From positions 86,086 through 150,085 of the forward strand of contig NZ_JBGCCH010000023.1 in assembly GCF_041261205.1 (NCBI RefSeq): a stretch of DNA of 64,000 nt. Reading direction: 5' to 3'. The translations under genes and the position numbers were made by a program. The notes under the pieces are model-generated. The model was not told where the DNA came from, ran no database searches, and saw nothing but the letters and a program-made list of their open reading frames with translations. Every line of letters begins with the position of its first letter. The stretch's first letter is position 1. This document shows, piece after piece, positions 1 through 7,571 of this stretch. The DNA is from Catenulispora sp. MAP5-51. GTDB lineage: Bacteria > Actinomycetota > Actinomycetes > Streptomycetales > Catenulisporaceae.

Positions 1-66
1 GGCACCACGCAGACCCTGCGCCAGGCACAGGCCGCCCAGGCCCGCTCCGATCACGGAAACTCGCAT
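1..66 (-). CDS. FAD-dependent monooxygenase, N-terminal fragment (continues off the window)
   Basis: Only the first 22 codons lie in the window, read leftwards from an ATG at 66-64. They encode MRVSVIGAGLGGLCLAQG, a beta-strand followed by the GxGxxG dinucleotide-binding turn found at the extreme N-terminus of PheA/TetX-type FAD monooxygenases. A GGGAGG ribosome binding site lies 7 to 8 bases before the ATG. The gene diverges from the TetR gene at 169, and both appear to share the palindromic operator at 90-124, so it is probably the repressor's target. The FAD-binding class is well supported; the substrate is unknown. Confidence 0.7.
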   Translation of the reverse strand, partial: MRVSVIGAGLGGLCLAQGLRGA

Positions 67-89
67 CACACACCTCCCGAGGAGACCAC

Positions 90-124
90 TTGAACACTGC
101 TCAAGTTACTTGAGCAGTGTTCAA
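90..124. promoter_or_regulatory. 35-bp perfect palindrome, probable TetR operator
   Basis: The arms TTGAACACTGCTCAAGT (90-106) and its exact reverse complement (108-124) flank one central T. Each arm is itself an imperfect dyad (TTGA-N7-TCAA), which suggests two adjacent repressor dimer sites. It lies between the divergent flavoprotein and TetR genes, where it would overlap both promoters. Confidence 0.8.
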
Positions 125-168
125 TTCGCAAGTCCGCGGCAGGAGCGGGTCCGTGGCATGATCGGCCC

Positions 169-708
169 ATGCGGTTAACCCCGGCGGTGGTGTTGGACGC
201 CGCGATCACGCTCCTGGACGAGGCCGGCCTCGACGCCTTCTCCACCCGCAAGCTCGCCACCCGGCTCGACGTCCGGGTGGGCGCGCTGTACTGGCACTAT
301 CCGAGCCGGCAGGCCCTGCTGGACGCGGTGGCCGAGCAGATCGTCGCCGAGGCCTCGGCCAAACCGGTCCCGGACGGCGACTGGCCCGAGCAGGCCGCCG
401 CGATGATCCACGCCCTGCGCGACGCGATGCTCGCGCACCAGGACGGCGCCCGGATCATCGTCGAGATGGACGCCCCCGGCCCGAACGCGCTGGCCTACAT
501 CGAGCGGCTGCGCGCACTGCTGGCGGGGGCGGGAATGGACGCGGCCACCGCCACGGACGCCGCGGACGTGCTGACCAGCTATCTCAACGGCTACACGATC
601 GAGGAACAGGCGCACAAGGCCGACCAGCAGCGGGCCGACGCCGACCGCGGATTCGCGTTCGGGTTGAACGTGGTGTTCGCCGGCCTGCGGACCATTTCAG
701 TGTCCTGA
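169..708 (+). CDS. TetR-family transcriptional repressor (TetR_C class)
   Basis: This is a 179-residue regulator. Residues 5-50 form the TetR helix-turn-helix (AITLLDEAGLDAFSTRKLAT, then VGALYWHYPSRQALLDA). The rest is an all-helical ligand and dimer domain resembling the classical TetR C-terminal family. It probably binds the 35-bp palindrome at 90-124 and controls both itself and the divergent FAD monooxygenase, the usual arrangement for drug-responsive TetR/flavoenzyme pairs. Codon 3 is TTA, very rare in high-GC actinomycetes, so translation may depend on a bldA-type leucyl-tRNA. No strong ribosome binding site is visible before the ATG; the leader is short. The family call is secure; the inducer is unknown. 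Confidence 0.88.
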   Translation: MRLTPAVVLDAAITLLDEAGLDAFSTRKLATRLDVRVGALYWHYPSRQALLDAVAEQIVAEASAKPVPDGDWPEQAAAMIHALRDAMLAHQDGARIIVEMDAPGPNALAYIERLRALLAGAGMDAATATDAADVLTSYLNGYTIEEQAHKADQQRADADRGFAFGLNVVFAGLRTISVS

Positions 709-1120
709 GATTTGAGGGACGCATCCCGCGTAATAGGGCGGCATAATTAGGGAGTTTCCACTTCGTGGTGGAAGCACCTAAGGAGACTCTGAACCTTCGG
801 CAAAATCGTGGCGGCATCAAAGCCCTGTGCCCCTGGCGCGCCGTATACTCCGCCGTTGTAAACGACGGCGACATTGGTCACCATGTCCAATTGCCCGTGG
901 CGATAAGACAATTGTTAACCCGTTGGCGGAAATCAGCGCTCTCGATCACGGCGCCTCCGAGCCCGGTCCCGGCGATGACGATCTTGGGTCCGCCCCGCAG
1001 GTCCGCCGACCGGCCCGGCCCCTGCCAGACCCGGACCCATCGGATCAGGTGGCATGTCCTAGGCATATGCTGCACACTGGCAGCCCGGCCATCTCGACTT
1101 GCATAGGTGTCGGAAACTCA
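709..1120. other. Intergenic leader before the polysaccharide locus
   Basis: This 412-bp gap is more AT-rich than its surroundings. It holds two small hairpins: TTCCAC/GTGGAA at 756-773 with a TTCGTG loop, and CGCCGT/ACGGCG at 851-870. No coding frame with credible codon use or ribosome binding site is seen. It is long enough to carry the promoter and an untranslated leader for the deacetylase gene. I could not match it to a known riboswitch class. Confidence 0.4.
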
Positions 1121-1882
1121 ATGACCGAAGCCCCCTCCCCCACCTCGAAGGCGGCAGGCCGGCGTCAGCCGCACCTGCCGTTGATCATGATGTACCACTC
1201 CGTGGGCACCCATCAGCACGACCCGAACAACCTGGTCGTCACCCCGGAGCGGTTCGAGGAGCAGATGGCGACGCTGAAGCGCCGCGGGCTGCGCGGCGTC
1301 TCCGTGGCCGAACTCCTCGCCGCCCGGGCCGCCGGGTCGGCACGCGGCCTGGTCGGCCTCACCTTCGACGACGGATACACCGACGTCGTCGAGAACGCAC
1401 TGCCCGTGTTGCAGCGCTTCGGTTTCTCCGCGACGTCCTATGTCCTGGCCGGCCGGATCGGCGGGGCGAACGAGTGGGACGAGGGCACCCCGTGGCCGCT
1501 GGTGGACGAGGCGGGGATCCGGCGTTGGGCGGACGCCGGGTTCGAAGTCGGGTCGCACGGCACTATGCACGTGGCGTTGGAAGGTGCGAGGCCCGAGGTA
1601 CTGCGAGCGGAGATCGCGGACAGCCGCGAGAGACTCTCCGATCTTCTCGGGAAACCGGTGGGCGGCTACTGCTACGCCTACGGGTCCATGGACGCCGCGG
1701 CCCGCTCGGCCGTCGCCGAGGCCGGCTACGAACACGCCTGCGCGATCATCTCCCGGCAGTCCCTGGGACCGCAGGCCCTGCCGAGGATCTACGTCGGGCA
1801 AGCGCACACATCCAAACATATTCTTAAAATGCTCTACACGTATCGGCTCCATCGTCGGATTTCAGGGCGGCATGCCCTATGA
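1121..1882 (+). CDS. Polysaccharide deacetylase (NodB/CE4 family)
   Basis: A 253-residue protein with CE4 carbohydrate esterase motifs: TFDDGY (motif 1, catalytic base and metal Asp) and SHGTMH (motif 2, the two metal-binding His), followed by a YGSMD motif. CE4 enzymes remove N- or O-acetyl groups from sugar polymers using a divalent metal. There is no signal peptide, so action on lipid-linked intermediates on the cytoplasmic face, or export by another route, is possible. I chose the ATG at 1121 because the homologous region (PLIMMYHSVG) begins about 20 residues later; the frame is open further upstream but without family similarity. It opens a long run of glycan genes, so it probably tailors the locus polysaccharide. 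Confidence 0.86.
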   Translation: MTEAPSPTSKAAGRRQPHLPLIMMYHSVGTHQHDPNNLVVTPERFEEQMATLKRRGLRGVSVAELLAARAAGSARGLVGLTFDDGYTDVVENALPVLQRFGFSATSYVLAGRIGGANEWDEGTPWPLVDEAGIRRWADAGFEVGSHGTMHVALEGARPEVLRAEIADSRERLSDLLGKPVGGYCYAYGSMDAAARSAVAEAGYEHACAIISRQSLGPQALPRIYVGQAHTSKHILKMLYTYRLHRRISGRHAL

Positions 1883-2084
1883 TTTCGACGCCGCACGCCA
1901 CCGACGGCACGGTGCCCCAGACAAGTTCGACCGCCCGCGATCCGGCACGAAGCACTTGTTCATCTGGTGCCCCCTGAGTACCCGCACCACGTGTAGTTCG
2001 CCGTATACCTTCTGCCACCAGCCATTGGCGGCGCCTCAGGGCTGAAGGCACCGCCGCCAGACCATCCCTTGGGGGGAAACTCGA

Positions 2085-2921
2085 ATGCGATCGCTGTCGG
2101 TCGTGATACCGGCTTATAACGAGGCCGAGAACATAGAAGACGTAATAGCCTCCATACCGGTTTCGCAGTTGTCTGATTTGGGTTGGTCGACCGAGATCGT
2201 CGTGGTGGACAACAACTGCAGCGATGGCACCGGGGAGCTGGCGCGGGCGGCCGGCGCCCGGGTCGTGTTCCAGCCCGAGAAGGGCTACGGCAACGCCTAC
2301 AAGGCCGGCTTCGCCGCCGCCTCGGGCGAGGTGATCGCCTCCGGCGACGCCGACCGCACCTACCCGTTCGACCACCTGCCGGAGCTGCTGGCCGAGCTGG
2401 AGAGCTCCGGCGCGGACTTCATGACCACCGACCGCCTGCACTCGGCCAACCGCGGCGCGATGAAGCAGTCCCACTTCTGGGCCAACCACGCTCTGAGCTT
2501 CGTCAGCCGGCTCATCTTCCGGCACGGCATCCGCGACTCGCAGTCCGGTATGTGGATCTTCCACCGGCATGTCTGGGCCGGGATCGACGTCCGTTCCCCG
2601 GGCATGGCCTTCTCCCAGGAGATCAAGAACGCGGCGGTGCTCGCGGGCTATAAGGTGACCGAGACTCACATCGAGTACCGGGTACGCGGCGGCGATGTGA
2701 AGCTCAACTCGGTCCGCGACGGCGTCCGGAACATGGCCCACCTCATCGGCCATCGGATCCGGCACGACGGTCCGGCGTCCGACGGCTCCCACCAGGACCA
2801 GGACGCCGCCGTCCACACCCGGGCCAAGGGTGTCCGGCTCCCGGCCATGCGTTCGGCGAGCGTGTCAGAGGCAGAAGGAGCAACACCGGGATGCCAGACC
2901 GGCAGCGGCACAGCAGCCTGA
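2085..2921 (+). CDS. Glycosyltransferase family 2, DPM1/polyprenyl-phosphate sugar transferase-like
   Basis: This 278-residue GT-A enzyme begins with VVIPAYNEAENI (nucleotide-binding strand), has DNNCSDGT and a metal-binding DAD (SGDADRTYP, near residue 90). This layout is typical of soluble enzymes that transfer a sugar to a polyprenyl phosphate. There are no evident C-terminal membrane helices. A GGGGGGAAA purine run precedes the ATG. A 202-bp gap separates it from the deacetylase, so it may have its own promoter. Its last 31 bases overlap the next gene, and its final 50 residues are polar and low-complexity, which suggests tail extension into the neighbour. Family certain, sugar unknown. 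Confidence 0.88.
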   Translation: MRSLSVVIPAYNEAENIEDVIASIPVSQLSDLGWSTEIVVVDNNCSDGTGELARAAGARVVFQPEKGYGNAYKAGFAAASGEVIASGDADRTYPFDHLPELLAELESSGADFMTTDRLHSANRGAMKQSHFWANHALSFVSRLIFRHGIRDSQSGMWIFHRHVWAGIDVRSPGMAFSQEIKNAAVLAGYKVTETHIEYRVRGGDVKLNSVRDGVRNMAHLIGHRIRHDGPASDGSHQDQDAAVHTRAKGVRLPAMRSASVSEAEGATPGCQTGSGTAA

Positions 2922-3781
2922 GCGACGTGTTCGCCGGGCTGTTCGCGGCACGGTCCCAGAAGTCCCCGGCCGAGTCCGGCCGACACCTGGACGCCGTTCC
3001 CGCGGCGTCTTCGGGAACCGACCCGGACTCCGGACAACCCCGCGATGCGCGGGACGGCGATCCGGATCCGGCGTCCGGACCAGCCGGACCGGCCGGACAA
3101 GGCGGTCCGGCCGATCCGGCTGGTCCGCCTTGGGAGGACGACCCCAGCGCGGTGACGATGGTGTTGAGCCGATCGGCATGGGAACTCTCCGCTCGGCAGG
3201 GCCGCAAGACGGATCATCCGGACCCGATGGCCGACACGATGCAATTGAGCCGGTCGGCCGTGCTGCGGCCGGCCGGCCAGGCGGCCGACCCGGGCTCTGG
3301 TCCCGACACCGCTGCGGACGCTGATACCGGCTCCGGTGCCGGACCGGCATCACCGATGTCCGTCCGCACACTCCTGGACCGGCACCGCCGAGCACTCACG
3401 ATCTGCGCAGCCGGCCTGGCAGCCGTCTGCGTTCTGCTGGCGCTGCCGCCGGTCCGCGCCCAGCTGCGGGACTCGTTCACCAGATTGCCGCAGCCGTACA
3501 CGGCCCTGTACTTCACCACGCCGCCGCAGGTGGACGGCACCGTGTTGACCGTGCCGGTGAGCGTGCACGCCGTGCAGACCACCACGGACGCCTACAACGT
3601 CCGGGTCTGGACGGTCGATGCCCAGGGCCGGATCGACGACAGCCGGACCGCCGACCTCAAGTGGGACGGCCAGGCGTTGAGCACTGTCGTCAGCATGCCC
3701 GTCAATCCCGCGGCCGTCACAGTCTGGGTCTCCCTCGCCGGCAGCACCGAAACCCTCCATTACAAGATCGCGGTGGCATGA
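2891..3781 (+). CDS. Single-pass membrane protein with disordered cytoplasmic head
   Basis: A 296-residue protein without a family I recognise. Residues 1-155 are Pro/Gly/Asp/Ser-rich and likely disordered, with a repeated TMxLSRSA motif (TMVLSRSA, then TMQLSRSA about 27 residues later). A positively charged stretch (TLLDRHRRA) leads to one membrane helix near residues 170-188. About 105 residues of beta-rich sequence follow, predicted outside the cell. GGAG lies 10 bases before the ATG. It overlaps the GT2 gene before it, and its stop overlaps the ATG of the GT4 gene after it, so it is part of the same operon. A scaffold or regulatory partner for the glycan machinery is an inference only. 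Confidence 0.72.
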   Translation: MPDRQRHSSLSDVFAGLFAARSQKSPAESGRHLDAVPAASSGTDPDSGQPRDARDGDPDPASGPAGPAGQGGPADPAGPPWEDDPSAVTMVLSRSAWELSARQGRKTDHPDPMADTMQLSRSAVLRPAGQAADPGSGPDTAADADTGSGAGPASPMSVRTLLDRHRRALTICAAGLAAVCVLLALPPVRAQLRDSFTRLPQPYTALYFTTPPQVDGTVLTVPVSVHAVQTTTDAYNVRVWTVDAQGRIDDSRTADLKWDGQALSTVVSMPVNPAAVTVWVSLAGSTETLHYKIAVA

Positions 3782-4956
3782 CCGAACACAGCTCCCCCGA
3801 GCACATACCCTCCGACGTCTCCGCGCGAGGCAAACGACGGCGCATCGTTCAAGTCACCCCGAACTACCCGCCGCTGCTCGGCGGCCTGGAGCGGGTGGTC
3901 CAGATCCTGGCCACGCGGCTCGCGGCCCGCCACGACGTCAGCGTGGTCACCACCGACAACAGGGCCGGCGGCGCGCCGCGCCGCGCGGTCGAAGCGGGCG
4001 GCGTCAAGGTCCTGCGGCACCGGTCGCTGACCGTCGCACACACATCGCTGGCCCCCGGCATGTTCGGCTCACTGCTGCGGATCCGGCCCGGCACGGTGAT
4101 CCACCTGCACTGCGCGACCGCGGTCGTGCCGGAACAGGTCTGGCTCAGCGCCCGCATGCGCGGCCTGAAGTACATCCTGCACTTCCACATGGAAGTCGAC
4201 GCCTCAGGCCCGCTGGGCCGACTGCTGCCCTATTACAAGACGCACCTGTTCGGCCGAGTCGTCCGGGGGGCGGCCGGCGTCATCGTGCTCACCGAGTCCC
4301 AGCGCGATTTCCTGGCCGAGCGCTACGGTGTGGACCGGACGAAGGTCTACGTGGTCCCCAACGGCGTGGCCGAAGAGTTCTTCCTGCCGCCACGCCCCCC
4401 GCGCGCGGAGCCGGCAGCCGGTTCGGAGTCCGACCCGCTGCGGCTGCTGTTCGTCGGCCGGCTCGACATCCAGAAGAACGTCGCCCGGCTGCTCGACGCG
4501 ATGGCCCAGGTCGACGAGCCGGTGCGGCTGCGGCTCGTCGGCGACGGCGATCTGCGCCAAGACCTGCTGACCCAGGCGGCTCGGCTCGGACTGGGCGACC
4601 GGGTGGAGTTCGTCGGCCGCAAGCACGGCGACGACCTGCTCAAGGAGTACGCCGACGCCGAGCTGTTCGTCCTGCCCTCCGACCGGGAGGGCATGGCGCT
4701 GGTGGTGCTGGAGGCCATGGCCGCCGGGCTGCCGGTGCTGGCCACCGCGGTGCCCGGCAACATCGAGACGGTCGAGGGCGCCGGCGTGCTCGCCGAGCCG
4801 GATCCGCAGGCCCTGGCCGCCGCGATCGACACCCTTGCCCGGGACCGCTCGGCATTGGCCGCCGCGGCCGCGGCCGGCGCCGCGCGGGTCGCCGACAGCC
4901 GCTGGGACCAGGTCGTGGCCGCGATCGAGGACGTCTACGAGCAGGTGGGATTCTGA
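3778..4956 (+). CDS. Glycosyltransferase family 4 (GT-B)
   Basis: A 392-residue retaining GT-B transferase. The N-terminal Rossmann domain carries YPPLLGGLERVV, the glycine-rich acceptor-side loop of GT4 enzymes. The C-terminal domain has LLFVGRLDIQKNVARLLDA and the donor-binding ExxxE region (REGMALVVLEAMAAG). It starts at an ATG that overlaps the upstream stop (ATGA), implying translational coupling. The enzyme should act on the cytoplasmic side, adding a sugar from a nucleotide donor to a lipid-linked glycan. Donor and acceptor cannot be read from sequence. Confidence 0.9.
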   Translation: MTEHSSPEHIPSDVSARGKRRRIVQVTPNYPPLLGGLERVVQILATRLAARHDVSVVTTDNRAGGAPRRAVEAGGVKVLRHRSLTVAHTSLAPGMFGSLLRIRPGTVIHLHCATAVVPEQVWLSARMRGLKYILHFHMEVDASGPLGRLLPYYKTHLFGRVVRGAAGVIVLTESQRDFLAERYGVDRTKVYVVPNGVAEEFFLPPRPPRAEPAAGSESDPLRLLFVGRLDIQKNVARLLDAMAQVDEPVRLRLVGDGDLRQDLLTQAARLGLGDRVEFVGRKHGDDLLKEYADAELFVLPSDREGMALVVLEAMAAGLPVLATAVPGNIETVEGAGVLAEPDPQALAAAIDTLARDRSALAAAAAAGAARVADSRWDQVVAAIEDVYEQVGF

Positions 4957-7571
4957 ACACCGAGACTTCGAACGGCAGGACCGCGATCCTGGCGAGCGTC
5001 GTCCTCGCCGGTGTGACCGCCTGCTTCGGCGCCTACTACCTTCCCGGCCCGCCGGCCACACTGGCCGGCCTGTGGCTGATCCTCGGCGCGCCGACCGTGC
5101 TGTGGACGGGCATGGCGCGGCGCGCCGTGTCCAGGCTCGACGCCGCGGTGCTGGTCGCTTTCGGCTTCGCCGTGGTCACCGACTTCGCCGTGCTGCTGCT
5201 CGTGAACTTCGGCGGCCCGCTGTTCGGCTACAGCCGACCGCTGTCGGAAGTGCCGCTGGCGGCCGGGTTCGCGCTCGTCAACCTGCTGATCGGGGCGCTG
5301 TCCCCGAAGTGCCCGCCGGTGAACTGGATCCGGGTCCGGGAACTGGCCGGGCTGAGGGCCGTCGCCGGCTACGGCGTGCTGTGCCTGGTCCTGGCTGTCG
5401 CCGGCGCGACGCGGCTGAACAACGGGCTCGGCCCGCAGGCCAGCATGGTCGCGTACACGGCGATCGCCGGGCTGCTGGTCCTGATGCTGATCCGGCATGA
5501 GCGGTACGCGGTCGAGGTGCTGGAGCTGGGGGTGTTCCTCGGCGCCGCCGCCCTCCTGCTGCTGACGTCGCTGCGCGGGTGGCTGATCACCGGGCACGAC
5601 ATCCAGGTGGAGTACGAGGTCTACCGGCTCAACCTCGGCGGTGGGCACTGGGTGATCGGCGACTACAAGACCTCGTACAACGCCTGCCTGAGCATCACCC
5701 TGCTGCCGCTGGCGTTCACCAAGCTCACCGCGATCTCGGCGGCCGGGGTCTGGAAGATCGTCTTCCCGCTGATGTTCGCGGCGGCTCCGGTCGCCTTGTT
5801 CCGTTCGGTCGAGAACCTGGCGTCGCGACAGGTGGCGCTGTTGTCCTCGGCGCTGTTCCTGACCTTCCCGACGTTCTTCACGGACATGGCGTACATGGCA
5901 CGCCAGGAGATCGCGTTCGTCATCCTGGGCGCGGTGGTCGTGGTGATGTCCGAGCAGCAGGAGGACGCCCGGCAGCGGCGCTACCTGCTGGTCCCTCTGC
6001 TTGCCGGGATCGTGCTCGCGCACTATGCGACGGCGTATGTACTGGTGATGGTCCTGGGATCCGCCATGGTGGTCACCACCGCCTGGCGGTGGCTGGACCG
6101 ATTCGGCGAGCGCCGCCGGAGCCGGATGGGCCAACCTGCCGCCGCCGGCGTCCAAGCCGCCCAGAGCCGAGCCACACAGAACCAGGCCACACAGAACCAA
6201 GCCACACAGAACCCGGCCGCCGAGGACCAGGCCGGCGACGTCTGGGACTACGGCGACTGGGATTACGTCGAGGACCCTGAGAGCAAGGCCGACGAGAACA
6301 CGGCCGGCGGGAGCCAGGCCGATGCAGGCAGCACACTCGCACCCGGTGTCCTCGCCGACGGCCGGGGCAGGGGCGGATTCCGGGAGCGCATAGCCGCCCT
6401 CCGGGCCCGGGGCGGCGCCTCGCCGAAGGCGGGCGCCCCGGCGTTCATCACCTTCTGGGTCGTGGCCCTCACCGCCGTCCTGGCCGTGGGCTACGCCGGA
6501 CCCGTCACCCACACCAGCGGGCAGCTGACCAGTACCCTGACCGCCTCGTGGCGCGAGATCATCGGCGACACCTCGGACGTCGGCTCCGCCGACACCTCCA
6601 ACAGCCTGGTCGGCGGCTCCACCATCACCGACACCCAGCGCATGGACGCCTACCTGGCCGAGACCCGTGCCGAGACCACCGACGACCGCGACTCGGGTCT
6701 GCTGTACCCGCAGTCGGTGATCGACAAGTACCCGACCCCGATCACCTCCATCCCGGACCTGCCGCTGACTTCCGTCGGCAACGGTCTGCAGAGCCTCGGG
6801 CTGCCGGTGGCGAGTCTGAACGGCCTGATCCGCTTCGGCATAGCCGCCGCGATCCAGCTCCTGCTGCTGCTCGGCACGGCCGTCGTCCTGCTGGGCCTGC
6901 GCTATCGGCGGCTGCGGGCCGAGGTGACCCCGACCCGGGACCAGGCCGCGCTCGCCATCGGCTCGATAGCCGTCCTGGTCCTGCTCACGCTCGTGCCGCA
7001 GCTCACGGTCGACTACAGCGTCCTGCGCGCGCTCCAGCAAGGGATCTTCTTCTTCGGCGCGTTCATGGCCGCCGGCCTGCTCTGGGTCCTGCGTTGGTGC
7101 GGCCGCTACCGGACGCCGCTGCTGGCGGCGGTGATCGCCGTGATGGTCGTCGACCTCACCGGCGTGGTGCCGCGCCTCACCGGCGGCTACCAGCCGCAGC
7201 TCGCGCTCTCCGACTCCGGTGCGTACTACGACGCGTACTTCCCGACCCAAGAGGAGATGGACGCGGCCACCTGGCTCCAGAGCGTGTACGACCGCATCCC
7301 GCCCGACGCGCAGCAGACCATGTTGCTCCAGACCAGTCAGGACGTCTTCGAGCGGATCCAGAGCATCTACGTCGGCCCCACCGACGGCACGGTCGATCCG
7401 CTCATGCTCCAGCCGGGCAGCTACGTCATGCTCGGGCACGCGGAGGTGGACCAGGACCGGGCGTCCATCGACTACCGGGGCACGGCGGTTCCGTACGTGT
7501 ATCCGACCGGTCTGCTCGAGGACTTGAAGGACAAGATCTACGTCAGCCCCGGAGTGGAGATTTACCGATGA
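4953..7571 (+). CDS. Large polytopic membrane protein, GT-C/polysaccharide polymerase-like; probable CTG start
   Basis: About 872 residues with some 12 or more membrane helices and a soluble C-terminal segment, an architecture shared by GT-C transferases and Wzy-like polymerases. No ATG, GTG or TTG is in frame until GTG 5013, which would cut into the first membrane helix. A CTG at 4953, overlapping the GT4 stop and following AGGTGG, restores a polar N-terminus (MNTETSNGRTAILAS) and a full first helix, so I prefer it. A central cytoplasmic loop holds three TQNQA-type repeats from a 15-bp tandem repeat, then an acidic Trp/Tyr-rich patch (VWDYGDWDYVEDPE). It is coupled by ATGA to the next gene. 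The exact reaction is not assignable. Confidence 0.75.
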   Translation: MNTETSNGRTAILASVVLAGVTACFGAYYLPGPPATLAGLWLILGAPTVLWTGMARRAVSRLDAAVLVAFGFAVVTDFAVLLLVNFGGPLFGYSRPLSEVPLAAGFALVNLLIGALSPKCPPVNWIRVRELAGLRAVAGYGVLCLVLAVAGATRLNNGLGPQASMVAYTAIAGLLVLMLIRHERYAVEVLELGVFLGAAALLLLTSLRGWLITGHDIQVEYEVYRLNLGGGHWVIGDYKTSYNACLSITLLPLAFTKLTAISAAGVWKIVFPLMFAAAPVALFRSVENLASRQVALLSSALFLTFPTFFTDMAYMARQEIAFVILGAVVVVMSEQQEDARQRRYLLVPLLAGIVLAHYATAYVLVMVLGSAMVVTTAWRWLDRFGERRRSRMGQPAAAGVQAAQSRATQNQATQNQATQNPAAEDQAGDVWDYGDWDYVEDPESKADENTAGGSQADAGSTLAPGVLADGRGRGGFRERIAALRARGGASPKAGAPAFITFWVVALTAVLAVGYAGPVTHTSGQLTSTLTASWREIIGDTSDVGSADTSNSLVGGSTITDTQRMDAYLAETRAETTDDRDSGLLYPQSVIDKYPTPITSIPDLPLTSVGNGLQSLGLPVASLNGLIRFGIAAAIQLLLLLGTAVVLLGLRYRRLRAEVTPTRDQAALAIGSIAVLVLLTLVPQLTVDYSVLRALQQGIFFFGAFMAAGLLWVLRWCGRYRTPLLAAVIAVMVVDLTGVVPRLTGGYQPQLALSDSGAYYDAYFPTQEEMDAATWLQSVYDRIPPDAQQTMLLQTSQDVFERIQSIYVGPTDGTVDPLMLQPGSYVMLGHAEVDQDRASIDYRGTAVPYVYPTGLLEDLKDKIYVSPGVEIYR
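6171..6215 (+). repeat. 15-bp tandem repeat, three copies, inside the membrane protein gene
   Basis: The unit GCCACACAGAACCAG recurs at 6171, 6186 and 6201 with one to three changes per copy. It encodes ATQNQ repeats in a cytoplasmic loop. Copy number could vary by slippage without shifting frame. Confidence 0.85.

Noticed and set aside
720..1120. Known riboswitch such as the c-di-AMP (ydaO) type before the deacetylase
   Set aside because: Two small hairpins are present, but I could not match the conserved core of any riboswitch I know.
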